Positions 27,483 through 37,008 of a stretch of DNA of 64,000 nt are shown here, piece after piece (the stretch's first letter is position 1; each line of letters starts with the position of its first letter). Position numbers and translations under genes: made by a program. Under the pieces are notes generated by a model that saw only the letters and a program-made list of their open reading frames with translations, was not told the DNA's origin and did not search any database. Source of the DNA: Sphingomonas elodea ATCC 31461 (GTDB taxonomy: Bacteria; Pseudomonadota; Alphaproteobacteria; Sphingomonadales; Sphingomonadaceae); assembly GCF_000226955.1 (NCBI RefSeq), contig NZ_AGFU01000009.1, positions 1 to 64,000 of the forward strand, given 5' to 3'.

Positions 27483-28175
27483 ATGCGCCCGCACCGCGAA
27501 CAGCATCTCGTCGCCCGGATCGGCTGGCTGCGCGCCGCCGTGCTGGGGGCGAATGACGGCATCGTCTCCACCGCCAGCCTGATCCTGGGGGTCGCCGCCT
27601 CGGGCGCGGAGCGGCCGGCGCTGCTCGTCGCGGGGGTGGCGGGGCTGGTGGCGGGGGCGATGTCGATGGCGGCGGGCGAATATGTCTCGGTCAGCTCGCA
27701 ATCCGATACCGAACGCGCCGACCTCGCCCGCGAGCGGCAGGAACTCGCCACCACGCCCGAGGCCGAGTTGGCCGAGCTGACCGCCATCTATGCCGGCCGC
27801 GGCGTCGATCCCGCCACCGCGCGCACGGCGGCCGAGCAGATGATGGCGCACGACGCGCTGGAGGCCCATGCCCGCGACGAGCTCCACATCACCGAGATGA
27901 CCACCGCGCGGCCGGTGGTCGCCGCCTTCACCTCGGCGGGAACCTTCACCGCGGGCGCGGCGCTGCCGCTGCTGCTCGCCGCGCTGCTGCCGATGCGCTG
28001 GATGGCGGCGGGCGAAGCGGCGGGATCGATCCTGTTCCTCGCCCTGCTCGGCGCGCTGGGCGCGATCACCGGCGGGGCCAGGCCGCTCAAGCCGGTGGTG
28101 CGGGTGGTGTTCTGGGGCGCGCTGGCGATGGCGCTGACCGCGGGGATCGGGCGGGTTGTGGGGACGAATGTTTGA
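27483..28175 (+). CDS. VIT1/CCC1-type transporter
   Basis: A 230-residue membrane protein from ATG at 27483, with GGAGGA seven bases upstream. The first span has the family's LRAAVLGANDGIVSTASLI, and then MSMAAGEYVSVSSQSDTERA. A hydrophilic helical middle carries Glu/Asp/His (MMAHDALEAHARDELHITEM), seen in VIT proteins as a metal-binding domain. Three further spans follow. The family moves Fe2+ or Mn2+ out of the cytosol. The exact ion is not shown here. Confidence 0.88.
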   Translation: MRPHREQHLVARIGWLRAAVLGANDGIVSTASLILGVAASGAERPALLVAGVAGLVAGAMSMAAGEYVSVSSQSDTERADLARERQELATTPEAELAELTAIYAGRGVDPATARTAAEQMMAHDALEAHARDELHITEMTTARPVVAAFTSAGTFTAGAALPLLLAALLPMRWMAAGEAAGSILFLALLGALGAITGGARPLKPVVRVVFWGALAMALTAGIGRVVGTNV

Positions 28176-28227
28176 GGGGCGGGCGTTTGCTGCCACCAAG
28201 GCTTTCCAAGCACACGCCGCTTGTTTA

Positions 28228-28239
28228 CTATCATGATAG
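28228..28239. promoter_or_regulatory. 12-bp perfect palindrome upstream of Abi-like gene
   Basis: CTATCATGATAG is identical to its reverse complement. It lies 33 bases before the TTG start of the Abi-like gene, next to TTGTTTACTATCATGAT, which could contain promoter elements. An operator for a repressor, possibly autoregulation, is a reasonable guess. Confidence 0.4.
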
Positions 28240-28272
28240 CAATCCGTTCACAGGCAAAGCCAAGGGAACAAG

Positions 28273-29079
28273 TTGGGCTACTTTCAAGATCAACTCAGCA
28301 ATGAGTCGAATGAACCGCCGCTAGATATGTGGCTAGTCGATCATGCCTTGGAGATGACACAAGGCTACGTACTTGACTTTAGCGACAAGTCTTTCAACGA
28401 TTTTGTGCGGCGAAAATTTGGTATCGACGCCACAGTGCCCACGTACACCGTCGATGGAGGATCGAAAGCGAAGCGCTTGCGAGCCTTACTTCGCTCTTTG
28501 GTTCCCGGCGCACAGGCAGAGGTTCTGAGAGTGTTTTGGGAATATCGCCAGCAGTTGACCAAGCAAGGCCATCACAGCACACTCGAACCAAAGGTTGAAG
28601 CAGATTTCTTGCAGATGATTGCAAACCTAGAAGGTTCATATCAGCCAATAGATTTAGCGATCGTAGAAAACTTCAACGGTGATCAAACCCTTGGAGAGCT
28701 CGTAGATGCCATTCAACGTGATATTCAGGCGAATAAACCTCACGCCGCACTTGATCGATTACATACTTACGCGATGAAGAAGTTTGCCGATCTACTCGCT
28801 CGCGATGGTATCGACGTAACCCACAACGAAGCCCTTCATGCTCGAGCCGGGCGCTACATCAACAATCTTCGTCTATCGTCTCAGATAGGCGAATACTCAG
28901 CAAAAATTGCAAAATCTGCCGTTCAGGTTATGGAGCAATTTAATCAGGTTCGTAACAATCAAAGCCTAGCACACGACAACGAAATGCTAAGCTTAGCCGA
29001 AGGCAGATATGTATTTGAAACTGTTCTGAGTCTCTTGCGGTTCATTAAAGCGCTTGATGAGGCTAAATTCGGCCGCTGA
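28273..29079 (+). CDS. Abi_C-like (abortive infection) protein, low GC
   Basis: A 268-residue protein from TTG at 28273, with AAGGGA upstream. The C-terminal 90 residues resemble the abortive-infection C-terminal (Abi_C, HEPN-like) domain, with VRNNQSLAHDN followed by a helix to FIKALDEAKFGR. The Arg/His pair in RNN...H is the sort of residue set used by HEPN RNases; catalytic activity is unproven. The N-terminal part has no recognised domain. GC content is close to 46 percent, far below the neighbours, and codon usage differs, so recent transfer is likely. It probably acts in phage defence by stopping growth; inference from family only. No partner gene is adjacent. Confidence 0.7.
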   Translation: MGYFQDQLSNESNEPPLDMWLVDHALEMTQGYVLDFSDKSFNDFVRRKFGIDATVPTYTVDGGSKAKRLRALLRSLVPGAQAEVLRVFWEYRQQLTKQGHHSTLEPKVEADFLQMIANLEGSYQPIDLAIVENFNGDQTLGELVDAIQRDIQANKPHAALDRLHTYAMKKFADLLARDGIDVTHNEALHARAGRYINNLRLSSQIGEYSAKIAKSAVQVMEQFNQVRNNQSLAHDNEMLSLAEGRYVFETVLSLLRFIKALDEAKFGR

Positions 29080-29119
29080 ATAGTCGTTGACGAGCATTCT
29101 TGAACTATTGCGAGAACAC

Positions 29120-29141
29120 CCCCTCCCCTGAATGGGAGGGG
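29120..29141. terminator. GC hairpin between Abi-like gene and dnaB
   Basis: CCCCTCCC at 29120-29127 pairs with GGGAGGGG at 29134-29141. It lies between two convergent genes and may end transcription of either. No T run follows on either strand, so a rho-independent role is uncertain. Confidence 0.4.
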
Positions 29142-29168
29142 CTTGGCAGACTGCACCGCCGGTATGCC

Positions 29169-30665
29169 TCAATACCCCTCCGGTGCCAGATCGCTGAACT
29201 TGGTGAACTGCCGGTCGAAGCGCATGTGCACCGAGCCCGTCGCACCATGGCGCTGCTTGGCGATGATCACCGTCGCCTTGTTCGCCACTTCCAGCTGGCG
29301 CGCCTGCCATTCCTCATAGGCCATGCGCTCCTCGGCGGTCTCGGTGCCGTCGGGGATCTTCGTCGGCGCCTTGAAGTCGTGATAATATTCGTCGCGATAC
29401 ACGAACAGCACGATATCGGCGTCCTGCTCGATCGAGCCGGATTCGCGAAGGTCGGAGAGCTGGGGGCGCTTGTCCTCGCGGCTTTCCACCGCGCGGCTGA
29501 GCTGGGAGAGCGCCAGCACCGGCACATGGAGTTCCTTGGCCAGCGTCTTGAGGCCGCGCGAAATCTCCGAGATTTCCTGCACGCGCCCGTCGCCCGAGGC
29601 CTTGGCCGAGCCGGTGAGCAGCTGGAGATAGTCGACGATCACCATGCCGATCTTGTGCTGGCGCTTGAGTCGCCGCGCGCGGGTGCGCAGCGCCGCGATG
29701 GTGAGGCCCGGCGTGTCGTCGATATAGAGCGGCAGCCGCTCCAGATCGCCCGCGGCGCGCGCGAACTTCTGGAACTCGGCATTGCTCAGCTGGCCGGTGC
29801 GCAGCTTTTCCGAGACGACCTCGGCCTGCTCGGAGAGGATACGCATCGCCAGCTGGTCGGCCGACATTTCGAGGCTGAAGAACGCCACCGGCGCGCCGAT
29901 CGACTTTTCCTCGGCGATGCCGGCGTCGAGATCGTCCATCCAGCGCTTGGCGGCGTTGAACGCGATGTTGGTGGCGAGCGAGGTCTTGCCCATGCCGGGG
30001 CGGCCGGCGAGGATCAGCAGGTCCGACCGGTTGAAACCGCCGGTCGAGGCGTTGAGGTCGCTCAGCCCCGTGGTGATGCCCGAGATGCCGCCGCCGGAGT
30101 TCATCGCCTTCTCGGCCTGCTTCACCGCCAGCGTGGCGGCGCGGGTGAAGGACTTCACCCCGGCTTCCGAATCGCCCTGCTCGGCGACCTGGTAGAGCCG
30201 GAGTTCGGCCTGCTCGATCTGCTTGGAGGGATTGATGTCCTGGCTGGTGTCGAGCGCGCCCTCCACCATGCCGCGGCCCACATCGACCAGCGCGCGGAGC
30301 TGCGCCAGATCGTAGATCTGGTCGGCGAAGGAGCGCGCGCCGATCAGGCTGGCGGGGTTGCCGGTCAGCTGGGCGAGATAGGCCGGGCCGCCCAGCTCCT
30401 TCATCGCGGGATCGTTGGCGAACAGCGGGCGCAGCGTCACCGGCGTGGCGAGACGGTTGTCGCCGACCAGATGCGCGATCTGCTCATAGATGCGGCCGTG
30501 CAGCGGCTCGAAGAAATGCTCGGGTCGCAGCTTTTGGAGGACGTCTTCGGCGACTCGGTTGTCGATCATCATCGCGCCGAGAAGTGCTGCTTCCGCCTCC
30601 ACGTTCTGGGGGAGGCTGAGGCCCTCTTGGGGCTCCTGGGTGGGGAAAGGGATCGGCTGTGCCAT
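29169..30665 (-). CDS. dnaB: replicative DNA helicase DnaB
   Basis: A 498-residue hexameric helicase that unwinds DNA ahead of the replication fork. Start ATG at 30665 (MAQPIPFPTQEPQEGLSLPQ); an in-frame extension upstream lacks coding character. The N-terminal helical domain binds primase (DnaG), from about 20 to 120. The RecA-like domain has Walker A GRPGMGKTSLATNIA, Walker B MVIVDYLQLL, and LSQLSRAVESREDKRPQLSD with the arginine-finger region. There is no sign of an intein. It is divergent from the UPF0262 gene, with 82 bases between the starts. Confidence 0.97.
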   Translation of the reverse strand: MAQPIPFPTQEPQEGLSLPQNVEAEAALLGAMMIDNRVAEDVLQKLRPEHFFEPLHGRIYEQIAHLVGDNRLATPVTLRPLFANDPAMKELGGPAYLAQLTGNPASLIGARSFADQIYDLAQLRALVDVGRGMVEGALDTSQDINPSKQIEQAELRLYQVAEQGDSEAGVKSFTRAATLAVKQAEKAMNSGGGISGITTGLSDLNASTGGFNRSDLLILAGRPGMGKTSLATNIAFNAAKRWMDDLDAGIAEEKSIGAPVAFFSLEMSADQLAMRILSEQAEVVSEKLRTGQLSNAEFQKFARAAGDLERLPLYIDDTPGLTIAALRTRARRLKRQHKIGMVIVDYLQLLTGSAKASGDGRVQEISEISRGLKTLAKELHVPVLALSQLSRAVESREDKRPQLSDLRESGSIEQDADIVLFVYRDEYYHDFKAPTKIPDGTETAEERMAYEEWQARQLEVANKATVIIAKQRHGATGSVHMRFDRQFTKFSDLAPEGY

Positions 30666-30747
30666 CCAGCCCTCATCGGCCAATGTGGCGGGTACGGCAA
30701 CCGGCATGGCTTGTGGAAAACGGGGAATGCCCCCAAAGCTGCGCCCT

Positions 30748-31230
30748 ATGGCCGATCCGCGGATCCTCGACGTGACCCTCGACGAGCGCACCATCCTGTG
30801 GCGCTCGGCCGATATCGAGCAGGAACGCAGAATCGCGATCTACGATCTGCTCGAGGACAATCACTTCGCCCCCCAGCGCGAACAGGCCGATGGCTATGCC
30901 GGGCCGTACAAGCTGCATATCAGCGTCGAGGAAGGGCGGCTGGCACTGGCAATCCGGCGGGCGGACGATACGCCGCTGGAGACGATCGTGCTCGGCCTCG
31001 CCCGTTTCCGCCGGCCGATCCGCGACTATTTCGCGATCTGCGACAGCTATTACCAGGCGATCCGCAACGCCACGCCCGCGCAGATCGAGACGGTCGACAT
31101 GGCCAGGCGCGGCATCCACAATGACGCCGCCGAGTTGCTCCGCACTGCGCTGGAAGGCAAGATCGACGTCGATTTCGATACCGCGCGGCGGCTGTTCACG
31201 CTGATCTGCGTGCTCCACATCAAGGGATGA
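30748..31230 (+). CDS. UPF0262 family protein
   Basis: A 160-residue cytosolic protein from ATG at 30748. It has the UPF0262 signatures [20 protein letters not shown] and [19 protein letters not shown]. The family is found almost only in alphaproteobacteria and has no established function. The stop overlaps an alternative start of the cytidine deaminase gene, so the two are probably one transcript. Confidence 0.9.
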   Translation: MADPRILDVTLDERTILWRSADIEQERRIAIYDLLEDNHFAPQREQADGYAGPYKLHISVEEGRLALAIRRADDTPLETIVLGLARFRRPIRDYFAICDSYYQAIRNATPAQIETVDMARRGIHNDAAELLRTALEGKIDVDFDTARRLFTLICVLHIKG

Positions 31231-31235
31231 GTTTC

Positions 31236-31685
31236 ATGACAACCGACAACAGCGCGCTGATCGCAGCCGCCCGCACCGCCGCGCGCCACGCGCATGCGCC
31301 CTATTCGAACTTCGGCGTGGGCGCCGCGGTGCTGCTGACCGACGGCACGGTGGTGACCGGTGCCAATTTCGAGAATGCGAGCTACGGCCTGTCGCTCTGT
31401 GCCGAAACCGTGGCGCTGGCGACGGTGTCGGCGCAGGGGCGCTTACGCGACGTGGCGGAGATCGCGGTGATCGGCGGACCGATCGGGCCGGACGGCGTGC
31501 CGACCGGCACCGCGCCGGTCAGCCCCTGCGGGCGATGCCGGCAGGTGATCAACGAGGCGGCGCAGCTGGGGAAGCGCGACCTGCCCGTCCATTGCGGCGC
31601 GGCCGAGGGGGATGCGGTGGCGAGCTACCGCCTGTCCGAGCTGCTGCCCCAGGCGTTCGGGCCGGGGGATCTGGGGATCGCTTGA
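31236..31685 (+). CDS. cdd: cytidine deaminase
   Basis: A 149-residue homotetrameric-type enzyme that deaminates cytidine and deoxycytidine to the uridine forms in pyrimidine salvage. Zinc ligands are in LCAET (Cys, with Glu as the proton shuttle) and PCGRCRQ (two Cys). The ATG at 31236 is preferred because AGGG lies nine bases upstream; ATG at 31227 overlaps the UPF0262 stop but has no spaced Shine-Dalgarno. The next gene, dcd, also produces dUMP precursors. Confidence 0.93.
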   Translation: MTTDNSALIAAARTAARHAHAPYSNFGVGAAVLLTDGTVVTGANFENASYGLSLCAETVALATVSAQGRLRDVAEIAVIGGPIGPDGVPTGTAPVSPCGRCRQVINEAAQLGKRDLPVHCGAAEGDAVASYRLSELLPQAFGPGDLGIA

Positions 31686-31717
31686 CGCCGCGCCCCCTCC
31701 CCCGCACTACCCGCGCC

Positions 31718-32272
31718 ATGTCCATTCTTTCCGATCGCTGGATTCGCGAGCAGGCGCTCAACCACGGCATGATCGAGCCCTTCGTCGAGAGCCAGCGGCG
31801 CGAGGGCTGCATCAGCTACGGCCTCTCCTCCTATGGCTATGACGCGCGGGTGGCGGACGAGTTCAAGATCTTCACCAATGTCGACAGCGCGGTGGTGGAT
31901 CCGAAGAATTTCGACGCGAACAGCTTCGTCGACCGCAAGACCGATGTCTGCGTGATCCCGCCCAACAGCTTCGCGCTCGCCCGCACGGTGGAGTATTTCC
32001 GCGTGCCGCGCGACACGCTGGTGATCTGCCTTGGCAAGTCGACCTATGCGCGCTGCGGGATCATCGTCAACGTGACGCCGCTCGAGCCCGAATGGGAAGG
32101 CCATGTGACGCTGGAGTTTTCCAACACCACGCCGCTCCCGGCCAAGATCTACGCCAATGAAGGCGCGTGCCAGTTCCTGTTCCTGAAGGGCGAGCAGCCC
32201 TGCGAGACGAGCTATGCCGACCGCGCCGGCAAATATATGGGCCAGCGCGGGGTGACCCTGCCGCGGCTCTGA
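31718..32272 (+). CDS. dcd: dCTP deaminase
   Basis: A 184-residue trimeric enzyme converting dCTP to dUTP, the main route to thymidylate in many bacteria. Start [19 protein letters not shown] is the standard one. Motifs include [39 protein letters not shown] (with the catalytic Glu), and the C-terminal closure [18 protein letters not shown]. Length is the family standard. It lies 32 bases after cdd on the same strand. Confidence 0.96.
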   Translation: MSILSDRWIREQALNHGMIEPFVESQRREGCISYGLSSYGYDARVADEFKIFTNVDSAVVDPKNFDANSFVDRKTDVCVIPPNSFALARTVEYFRVPRDTLVICLGKSTYARCGIIVNVTPLEPEWEGHVTLEFSNTTPLPAKIYANEGACQFLFLKGEQPCETSYADRAGKYMGQRGVTLPRL

Positions 32273-32311
32273 CATCCCGCCCTCGCACCGGGTGCAGGAC
32301 CTCTGACGGAA

Positions 32312-32340
32312 GAAAGGGCGGCACCGTCGCGCCGCCCTGC
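32312..32340. terminator. hairpin terminator between dcd and asd
   Basis: AGGGCGGC at 32315-32322 pairs with GCCGCCCT at 32331-32338. On the minus strand a T-rich tail (TTTCTTCC) follows, so it mainly ends the asd transcript. It may also block read-through from dcd. Confidence 0.75.
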
Positions 32341-32345
32341 TCCCC

Positions 32346-33371
32346 TTACGCCTTTTGCAGGTGGCGGCGGCCCAGCAGTTCCGCGATCTGCACCGCGTTG
32401 AGCGCCGCGCCCTTGCGGAGATTGTCCGAGACGCACCACAGCGACAGGCCGTTCTCCACCGTCGAATCCTCGCGCACGCGGCTGACATAGGTCGCATACT
32501 CGCCGACGCACTCGATCGGGGTGACGTAGCCGCCATTCTCGCGCTTATCGACCAGCATGATGCCCGGCGCCTCGCGCAGGATATTCTGCGCTTCCTCGGC
32601 CGAGATCTCGTTCTCGAACTCGATGTTGATCGCTTCCGAATGGCCGACGAACACCGGCACGCGCACGCAGGTCGCGGTCACCTTCACCTTGGGATCGAGG
32701 ATCTTCTTGGTTTCGGCGACCATCTTGAACTCCTCCTTGGTCGAGCCGTCGTCGAGGAAGCTGTCGATGTGCGGGATCACGTTGAACGCGATCTGCTTGG
32801 TGAACTTGGACGGCTCGACCTGGTCGCCGACGAAGATCGCGCGGCTCTGGTTGAACAGCTCGTCCATGCCCGCCTTGCCTGCGCCGGAGACCGACTGGTA
32901 GGTCGCGACCACCACGCGCTTGATCTTGGCGGCATCGTGCAGCGGCTTGAGCGCCACCACCATCTGCGCGGTCGAGCAGTTCGGGTTGGCGATGATGTTG
33001 CGCGCCTTGTAGCCGTCGATCGCCTCCGGGTTCACTTCCGGCACGATCAGCGGAATGTCCGGGTCCATGCGGTAGAGCGAGGCATTGTCGATCACCGTGC
33101 AGCCGGCGGCGGCGAACTTGGGCGCGTAGATCGCGCTGCCTTCGGATCCGATGGCGAACAGCGCCATGTCCCAGCCGGTGGGATCGAAATGCTCGATGTT
33201 CTGGACCTTGTACTGTTTGCCCGTCTCGCCGAAGTCCACCATGTCGCCGGTCGAGCGCGACGACGCCAGCACGGCGAGATCGTCGATCGGGAATTCCCGC
33301 TCGGCCAGGATGTTGAGCATTTCGCGACCGACATTGCCGGTGGCGCCTGCGACGACGACACGGTAGCCCAT
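32346..33371 (-). CDS. asd: aspartate-semialdehyde dehydrogenase
   Basis: A 341-residue NADPH enzyme reducing aspartyl phosphate to aspartate semialdehyde, the branch point to lysine/diaminopimelate, threonine and methionine. Start MGYRVVVAGATGNVGREML contains the dinucleotide-binding GATGNVG. The catalytic cysteine is in NPNCSTAQMV; the substrate-binding histidine is in VGHSEAINIE. AGAGGT lies upstream of ATG at 33371; the longer in-frame stretch upstream lacks coding character. Monocistronic, with a terminator at 32312-32340. Confidence 0.96.
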   Translation of the reverse strand: MGYRVVVAGATGNVGREMLNILAEREFPIDDLAVLASSRSTGDMVDFGETGKQYKVQNIEHFDPTGWDMALFAIGSEGSAIYAPKFAAAGCTVIDNASLYRMDPDIPLIVPEVNPEAIDGYKARNIIANPNCSTAQMVVALKPLHDAAKIKRVVVATYQSVSGAGKAGMDELFNQSRAIFVGDQVEPSKFTKQIAFNVIPHIDSFLDDGSTKEEFKMVAETKKILDPKVKVTATCVRVPVFVGHSEAINIEFENEISAEEAQNILREAPGIMLVDKRENGGYVTPIECVGEYATYVSRVREDSTVENGLSLWCVSDNLRKGAALNAVQIAELLGRRHLQKA

Positions 33372-33595
33372 TTGTACCTCTTTCTTGCTCACGCCAGCCG
33401 GGAGCGGGCGCGGATGCTCTGTAGTGGAGATGAAAGGTGGAATGCACCTGCATTCCGCTGCTTCGCTGCACAAGCGCAGCTATCGCGCCCGATTACGGGC
33501 GCGGCGTAATTCGCGTGATAGTGGCGCGTTTTCGAAGCATGGTTGTGGCCGCTAGCAGAAACATGCTTGCGTGGCGAGCCCCTTTTTACGCAATT

Positions 33596-34945
33596 TCATG
33601 CCGTGGCGAGGGTGGGTTCCAAGGCTGCACCTCGCCCGCGCCGAAACGGCTGCCGGCGTATATAGGCGAGCGAGCGCCACGCCCATTCCATCGGCCCCAT
33701 CGCGAAGACGCGCAGCCACAGATTGGCGACGACCAGCTCGAACGCCAGCACCGCCAGCGCCACCCCGTAGAGGCCGCTCCAGCTGAGCTTCCCCCAAAGC
33801 CCCAGCCCCCAGGGCGCGAACAGCAGGTAGATGCCGATGATCTGCTGGAGAAAATAGAGCGAGAAGGCCGTTCGTCCCGCCGCCTTGAACGGCGACAGGA
33901 CCGCCTGCCCCACCCGGCTGCGCACCACCAGGTTGACCAGCGCGACATGGCCGATGGAGACGAGGATGCGTGCCGGCTCCTCGGTGATCCAGCCGCTATG
34001 GGGGACGGGCGTGGGGGACAGTATCTCCTGCACGCCGATCGCCCGCGCCAGCAGGCCCGGTAGATAGCAGCCCAGCATCAGCAGCAGGTAGAAGCGCGTG
34101 CTGCGCCCGCCCTGCACCACCTGCCATTTCCACAGCGCGATGCCGATCAGCATCATCGAAAACGCCTCGGCAACGCTCATCCCCAGCTGCGGCAGCATGA
34201 AGGTGAGATAGAAGCCGATGCTCATCCCGGCATAGGCGACCCAGCTGCCGCTATAGCCCTTCTTCTCCATCTCGCGGATCTGCTTCACCTGCTCCCCGCC
34301 CCCGGCGCGACGCTCGAGCAGTTTGCGCCAGTCCTGCTGCCTGGCCTGCTCTTCCTTGGTGAGCGGCTGGTGCGCCGCGACCTTCTTCTCGATGGCGGGC
34401 ATGGCGGCGACCAGCGCGCTGCGCTCCAGATAGGTCGGCACCGCCGTCGCCATCATCACCAGCGCGAAGAGCGATCCCAGGCCCAGCAACAGCCGCGGCC
34501 CGAGCAGGCGGAACGGGAACAGGAAAAGCGCGGCCAGCGCGTAGATATGGAGGATGTCGCCGGTCCACAGCACGACGAACAGATCGAGCAGGCCGAAACC
34601 AAGGAGCCAGAGGGTGCGTCGCACGTAGAGGTCCGCCACTGCGACCGGGCCGTCGGGCTGCATCGCCCGGGCCGCCAGCACCATCAACCCGCAGCCGAAC
34701 AGGATTTCGAGAACGCCCCGCTGCGTGCCTTCGAGTGCGACCTGCACGAAGGACCAGCTGCTCCGGTCGAGCGCGGTCCAGCCGATGATCTGCGGCTTGC
34801 CGAGATCGGCAAGTACCGTCTGCCCCTGGAACGGGATGTTCATGAAAAAGATGCCGAGGATGGCCAGACCGCGCAGAATATCCAACACGTCGATCCGTGC
34901 CTTGCCTGCCACCGGCGCAAGTTCCGTCCGACCCTCTGCCGCCAT
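33596..34945 (-). CDS. DUF418 membrane protein
   Basis: A 449-residue protein with about ten membrane spans. It opens with RIDVLDILRGLAILGIFFMN, a signature of the DUF418/YeiB family, related to acyltransferase-3 proteins. The C-terminal DUF418 domain has AAGRTAFSLYFLQQIIGIYL and the WLRVFAMGPMEWAWRSL end. A hydrophilic, partly charged loop lies around residues 185-230. The function of the family is unknown; a role in envelope modification or transport is often suggested. It sits alone between asd and the chemoreceptor gene, same strand but separated by over 70 bases on both sides. Confidence 0.88.
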   Translation of the reverse strand: MAAEGRTELAPVAGKARIDVLDILRGLAILGIFFMNIPFQGQTVLADLGKPQIIGWTALDRSSWSFVQVALEGTQRGVLEILFGCGLMVLAARAMQPDGPVAVADLYVRRTLWLLGFGLLDLFVVLWTGDILHIYALAALFLFPFRLLGPRLLLGLGSLFALVMMATAVPTYLERSALVAAMPAIEKKVAAHQPLTKEEQARQQDWRKLLERRAGGGEQVKQIREMEKKGYSGSWVAYAGMSIGFYLTFMLPQLGMSVAEAFSMMLIGIALWKWQVVQGGRSTRFYLLLMLGCYLPGLLARAIGVQEILSPTPVPHSGWITEEPARILVSIGHVALVNLVVRSRVGQAVLSPFKAAGRTAFSLYFLQQIIGIYLLFAPWGLGLWGKLSWSGLYGVALAVLAFELVVANLWLRVFAMGPMEWAWRSLAYIRRQPFRRGRGAALEPTLATA

Positions 34946-35019
34946 GCCCGCCCCCGATTGCTGACCGGGGGCGAAACTAACCCGCAGGCGACCTTCCGTC
35001 GAATGTCATTTCTGCACGA

Positions 35020-36882
35020 TCAGAAGCTGGCCCATTCCTCGACTTCCGCGCTGGTCTGGCGGACCGAGGTGACCGTGGCGGCATGCGCCGGGGTGGACGC
35101 GACCGGCATTGCATGAACGCGGGAGCGGACTGGCTTGCGACCGCCGCGATCGCCGGCATTGAAGCGCGAGGCCTGCTCACTGAGCGAGGCAACCTCGGAG
35201 GTCAGGTTGCGCGCGGCGGCGGAAGTCTCTTCCACCATCGCCGCGTTCTGCTGGGTGGTCTGGTCGATGCTGTTCACCGCCGTCGCCACCTGGGTGACGG
35301 CCGATGCCTGGACCTGGTTGTCCTTGGCCATCACCTCCAGCAGCGAGTGGACTTCGTTGACGTCGCCCACGATCGCGCCGAGCGCGCTGTCGACGCGGCG
35401 CACCATGTCCACCGCGGCATTGATGTCGGTCTGGGTGGCGGTCAACTGGTCGCGGGCGCGGCCGGCCTCTTCCTCGGCGCGCATCGCCAACGCGGAGACG
35501 AGATCGGCGACCACCGCGAAGCCGCGGCCCGCCTCGCCGGCACGGCCGGCCTCCACCGCGGCGTTCATCGCGAGAACCCGGGTCTGGAAGGCGATCTTGT
35601 CGAGACCCTCTATCACATTGTCGATACCCTTGGCGCTTTCGGAAACGCGGGTCATCGCCTGCATCGCCTCGTCCGCCACGCTGCGACCCGAATCCACCAC
35701 TTCGATGGCACCCGTGGCGCGCTCGACCGTCTTGGTGGCCGCGGCCGCGGTCGCCTTGATCCGCTGGTCCATCTCGCTGACGGCCGCGGAGGTTTCTTCC
35801 AGGCTGGCGGCGGCGCCCTCGGTGCGGCGGGCGAGATCCTCGCTGGCCTGGGCGATCTCCGCCGAGCCGGTGGAGATCGTCTCGGCGCTCTCGATCACCG
35901 CGGCGATCAGTTCGCGCAGCGCGGCGACGGCGGCGTTGAAGTTCTGCTTCAGCCCTTCATACTCCGGATCGAAGCGGGAATCGATGACAGCGGTCAGGTC
36001 GCCGCTGGCCAGCTTGGCCAGGCGATCCTCGAGCGTTTCGACGACGAGCGCCTGCGCGGCTTCCGCGCGCTTCTTAGCCTCGGTCAATTCGTCCTGACGC
36101 AGCGCCGCTTCCTTGAAGACCAGCACCGATTTGGCCATCCCGCCGACTTCATCGGCGCGCTCGGTGCCAGGAATGTCGATCTGATGGTTGCCGCCGGCAA
36201 GCCCGCGCATCGCATCCTGCAAGCGGTCGAGCGGCCCGGCGATCTGCGACCGCGTGACGAAGAAGGCGAGGCCCAAGCTGCCCGCAACCGCACATAGCGC
36301 CACCAGCAACAGCGCCGTGCCGGCCGCTGTCGCACTCGCCGAAAGTCGATCGGATTCCTTCGTGGCGTCGGCGACGCGACGATCGTTATACTCTTTCATC
36401 CCCGTCGTGAACGTGACGGCCCGTTCGTCCGCCTTGGCCAGCAGTGCCCGCGCCTCATCTTCGCTGTTGGCCAGCCCCTTTTCAAGCGCCGGGACGACCA
36501 CCTCCTGCACCGCATCGAGGCGCGCGCGGAGCGGCGCGAGCTCGGCAGCGGCGTCCTTCTCCGTGGCGCTGACTTCGTTTATATATTGAACCGCCTGCTT
36601 GTACGACGCCAATTCCTCTGCCGCGGCGGCCTTGGCCTGTGCGGAGCGTCCGTCATACACCAGCGTCTTGTAGGCCGCGTACATCATCGCGTTGCTCAGC
36701 CGGTTGACGCGGATCAGCTTGGCCGTGTCCGGCATTTCAACATCGGTAAGTTCCGAATATTGCGCGTCGATCATGCGCATCTTGCTGCCGCCATACCAGG
36801 CGACACCCAGCGTCACGATGCCAAGCAGGCCCAGCATCATTATGATCTTGAATTGAATTTTGAGGTTGGCCAGGAAGTGCAC
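35020..36882 (-). CDS. methyl-accepting chemotaxis protein
   Basis: A 620-residue chemoreceptor. GTG at 36882 is chosen as start because AGGAGG is eight bases upstream; the TTG two codons earlier is too close to it. Span 1 lies near 12-30 (IIMMLGLLGIVTLGVAW), an extracytoplasmic four-helix sensor about 35-185, span 2 near 190-210, then a HAMP domain and a signalling coiled coil. The hairpin tip is KIAFQTRVLAMNAAVEAGRA followed by GEAGRGFAVVADLVSALAMR. The C-terminal end VEEWASF resembles a CheR/CheB-binding pentapeptide (xWxxF). No che genes lie nearby; ligand unknown. Confidence 0.93.
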   Translation of the reverse strand: MHFLANLKIQFKIIMMLGLLGIVTLGVAWYGGSKMRMIDAQYSELTDVEMPDTAKLIRVNRLSNAMMYAAYKTLVYDGRSAQAKAAAAEELASYKQAVQYINEVSATEKDAAAELAPLRARLDAVQEVVVPALEKGLANSEDEARALLAKADERAVTFTTGMKEYNDRRVADATKESDRLSASATAAGTALLLVALCAVAGSLGLAFFVTRSQIAGPLDRLQDAMRGLAGGNHQIDIPGTERADEVGGMAKSVLVFKEAALRQDELTEAKKRAEAAQALVVETLEDRLAKLASGDLTAVIDSRFDPEYEGLKQNFNAAVAALRELIAAVIESAETISTGSAEIAQASEDLARRTEGAAASLEETSAAVSEMDQRIKATAAAATKTVERATGAIEVVDSGRSVADEAMQAMTRVSESAKGIDNVIEGLDKIAFQTRVLAMNAAVEAGRAGEAGRGFAVVADLVSALAMRAEEEAGRARDQLTATQTDINAAVDMVRRVDSALGAIVGDVNEVHSLLEVMAKDNQVQASAVTQVATAVNSIDQTTQQNAAMVEETSAAARNLTSEVASLSEQASRFNAGDRGGRKPVRSRVHAMPVASTPAHAATVTSVRQTSAEVEEWASF

Positions 36883-36943
36883 GGTCAATTCCTCCTAGGC
36901 GCCTCAAAAGGCGCGCAGATATTCCACCAGCGCATTATAGAAA

Positions 36944-36975
36944 AGGGGCGCGCCATGCTGTGCCGGCGCGCCCCT
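36944..36975 (-). terminator. hairpin terminator after the S9 peptidase gene
   Basis: AGGGGCGCGCC at 36944-36954 pairs perfectly with GGCGCGCCCCT at 36965-36975; loop of ten bases. On the minus strand TTTTCTATAA follows, so it ends the peptidase transcript before the chemoreceptor gene. Confidence 0.85.
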
Positions 36976-37008
36976 CGGTCTTCTACGTAACGGTCTAGAG
37001 GCGATCGC

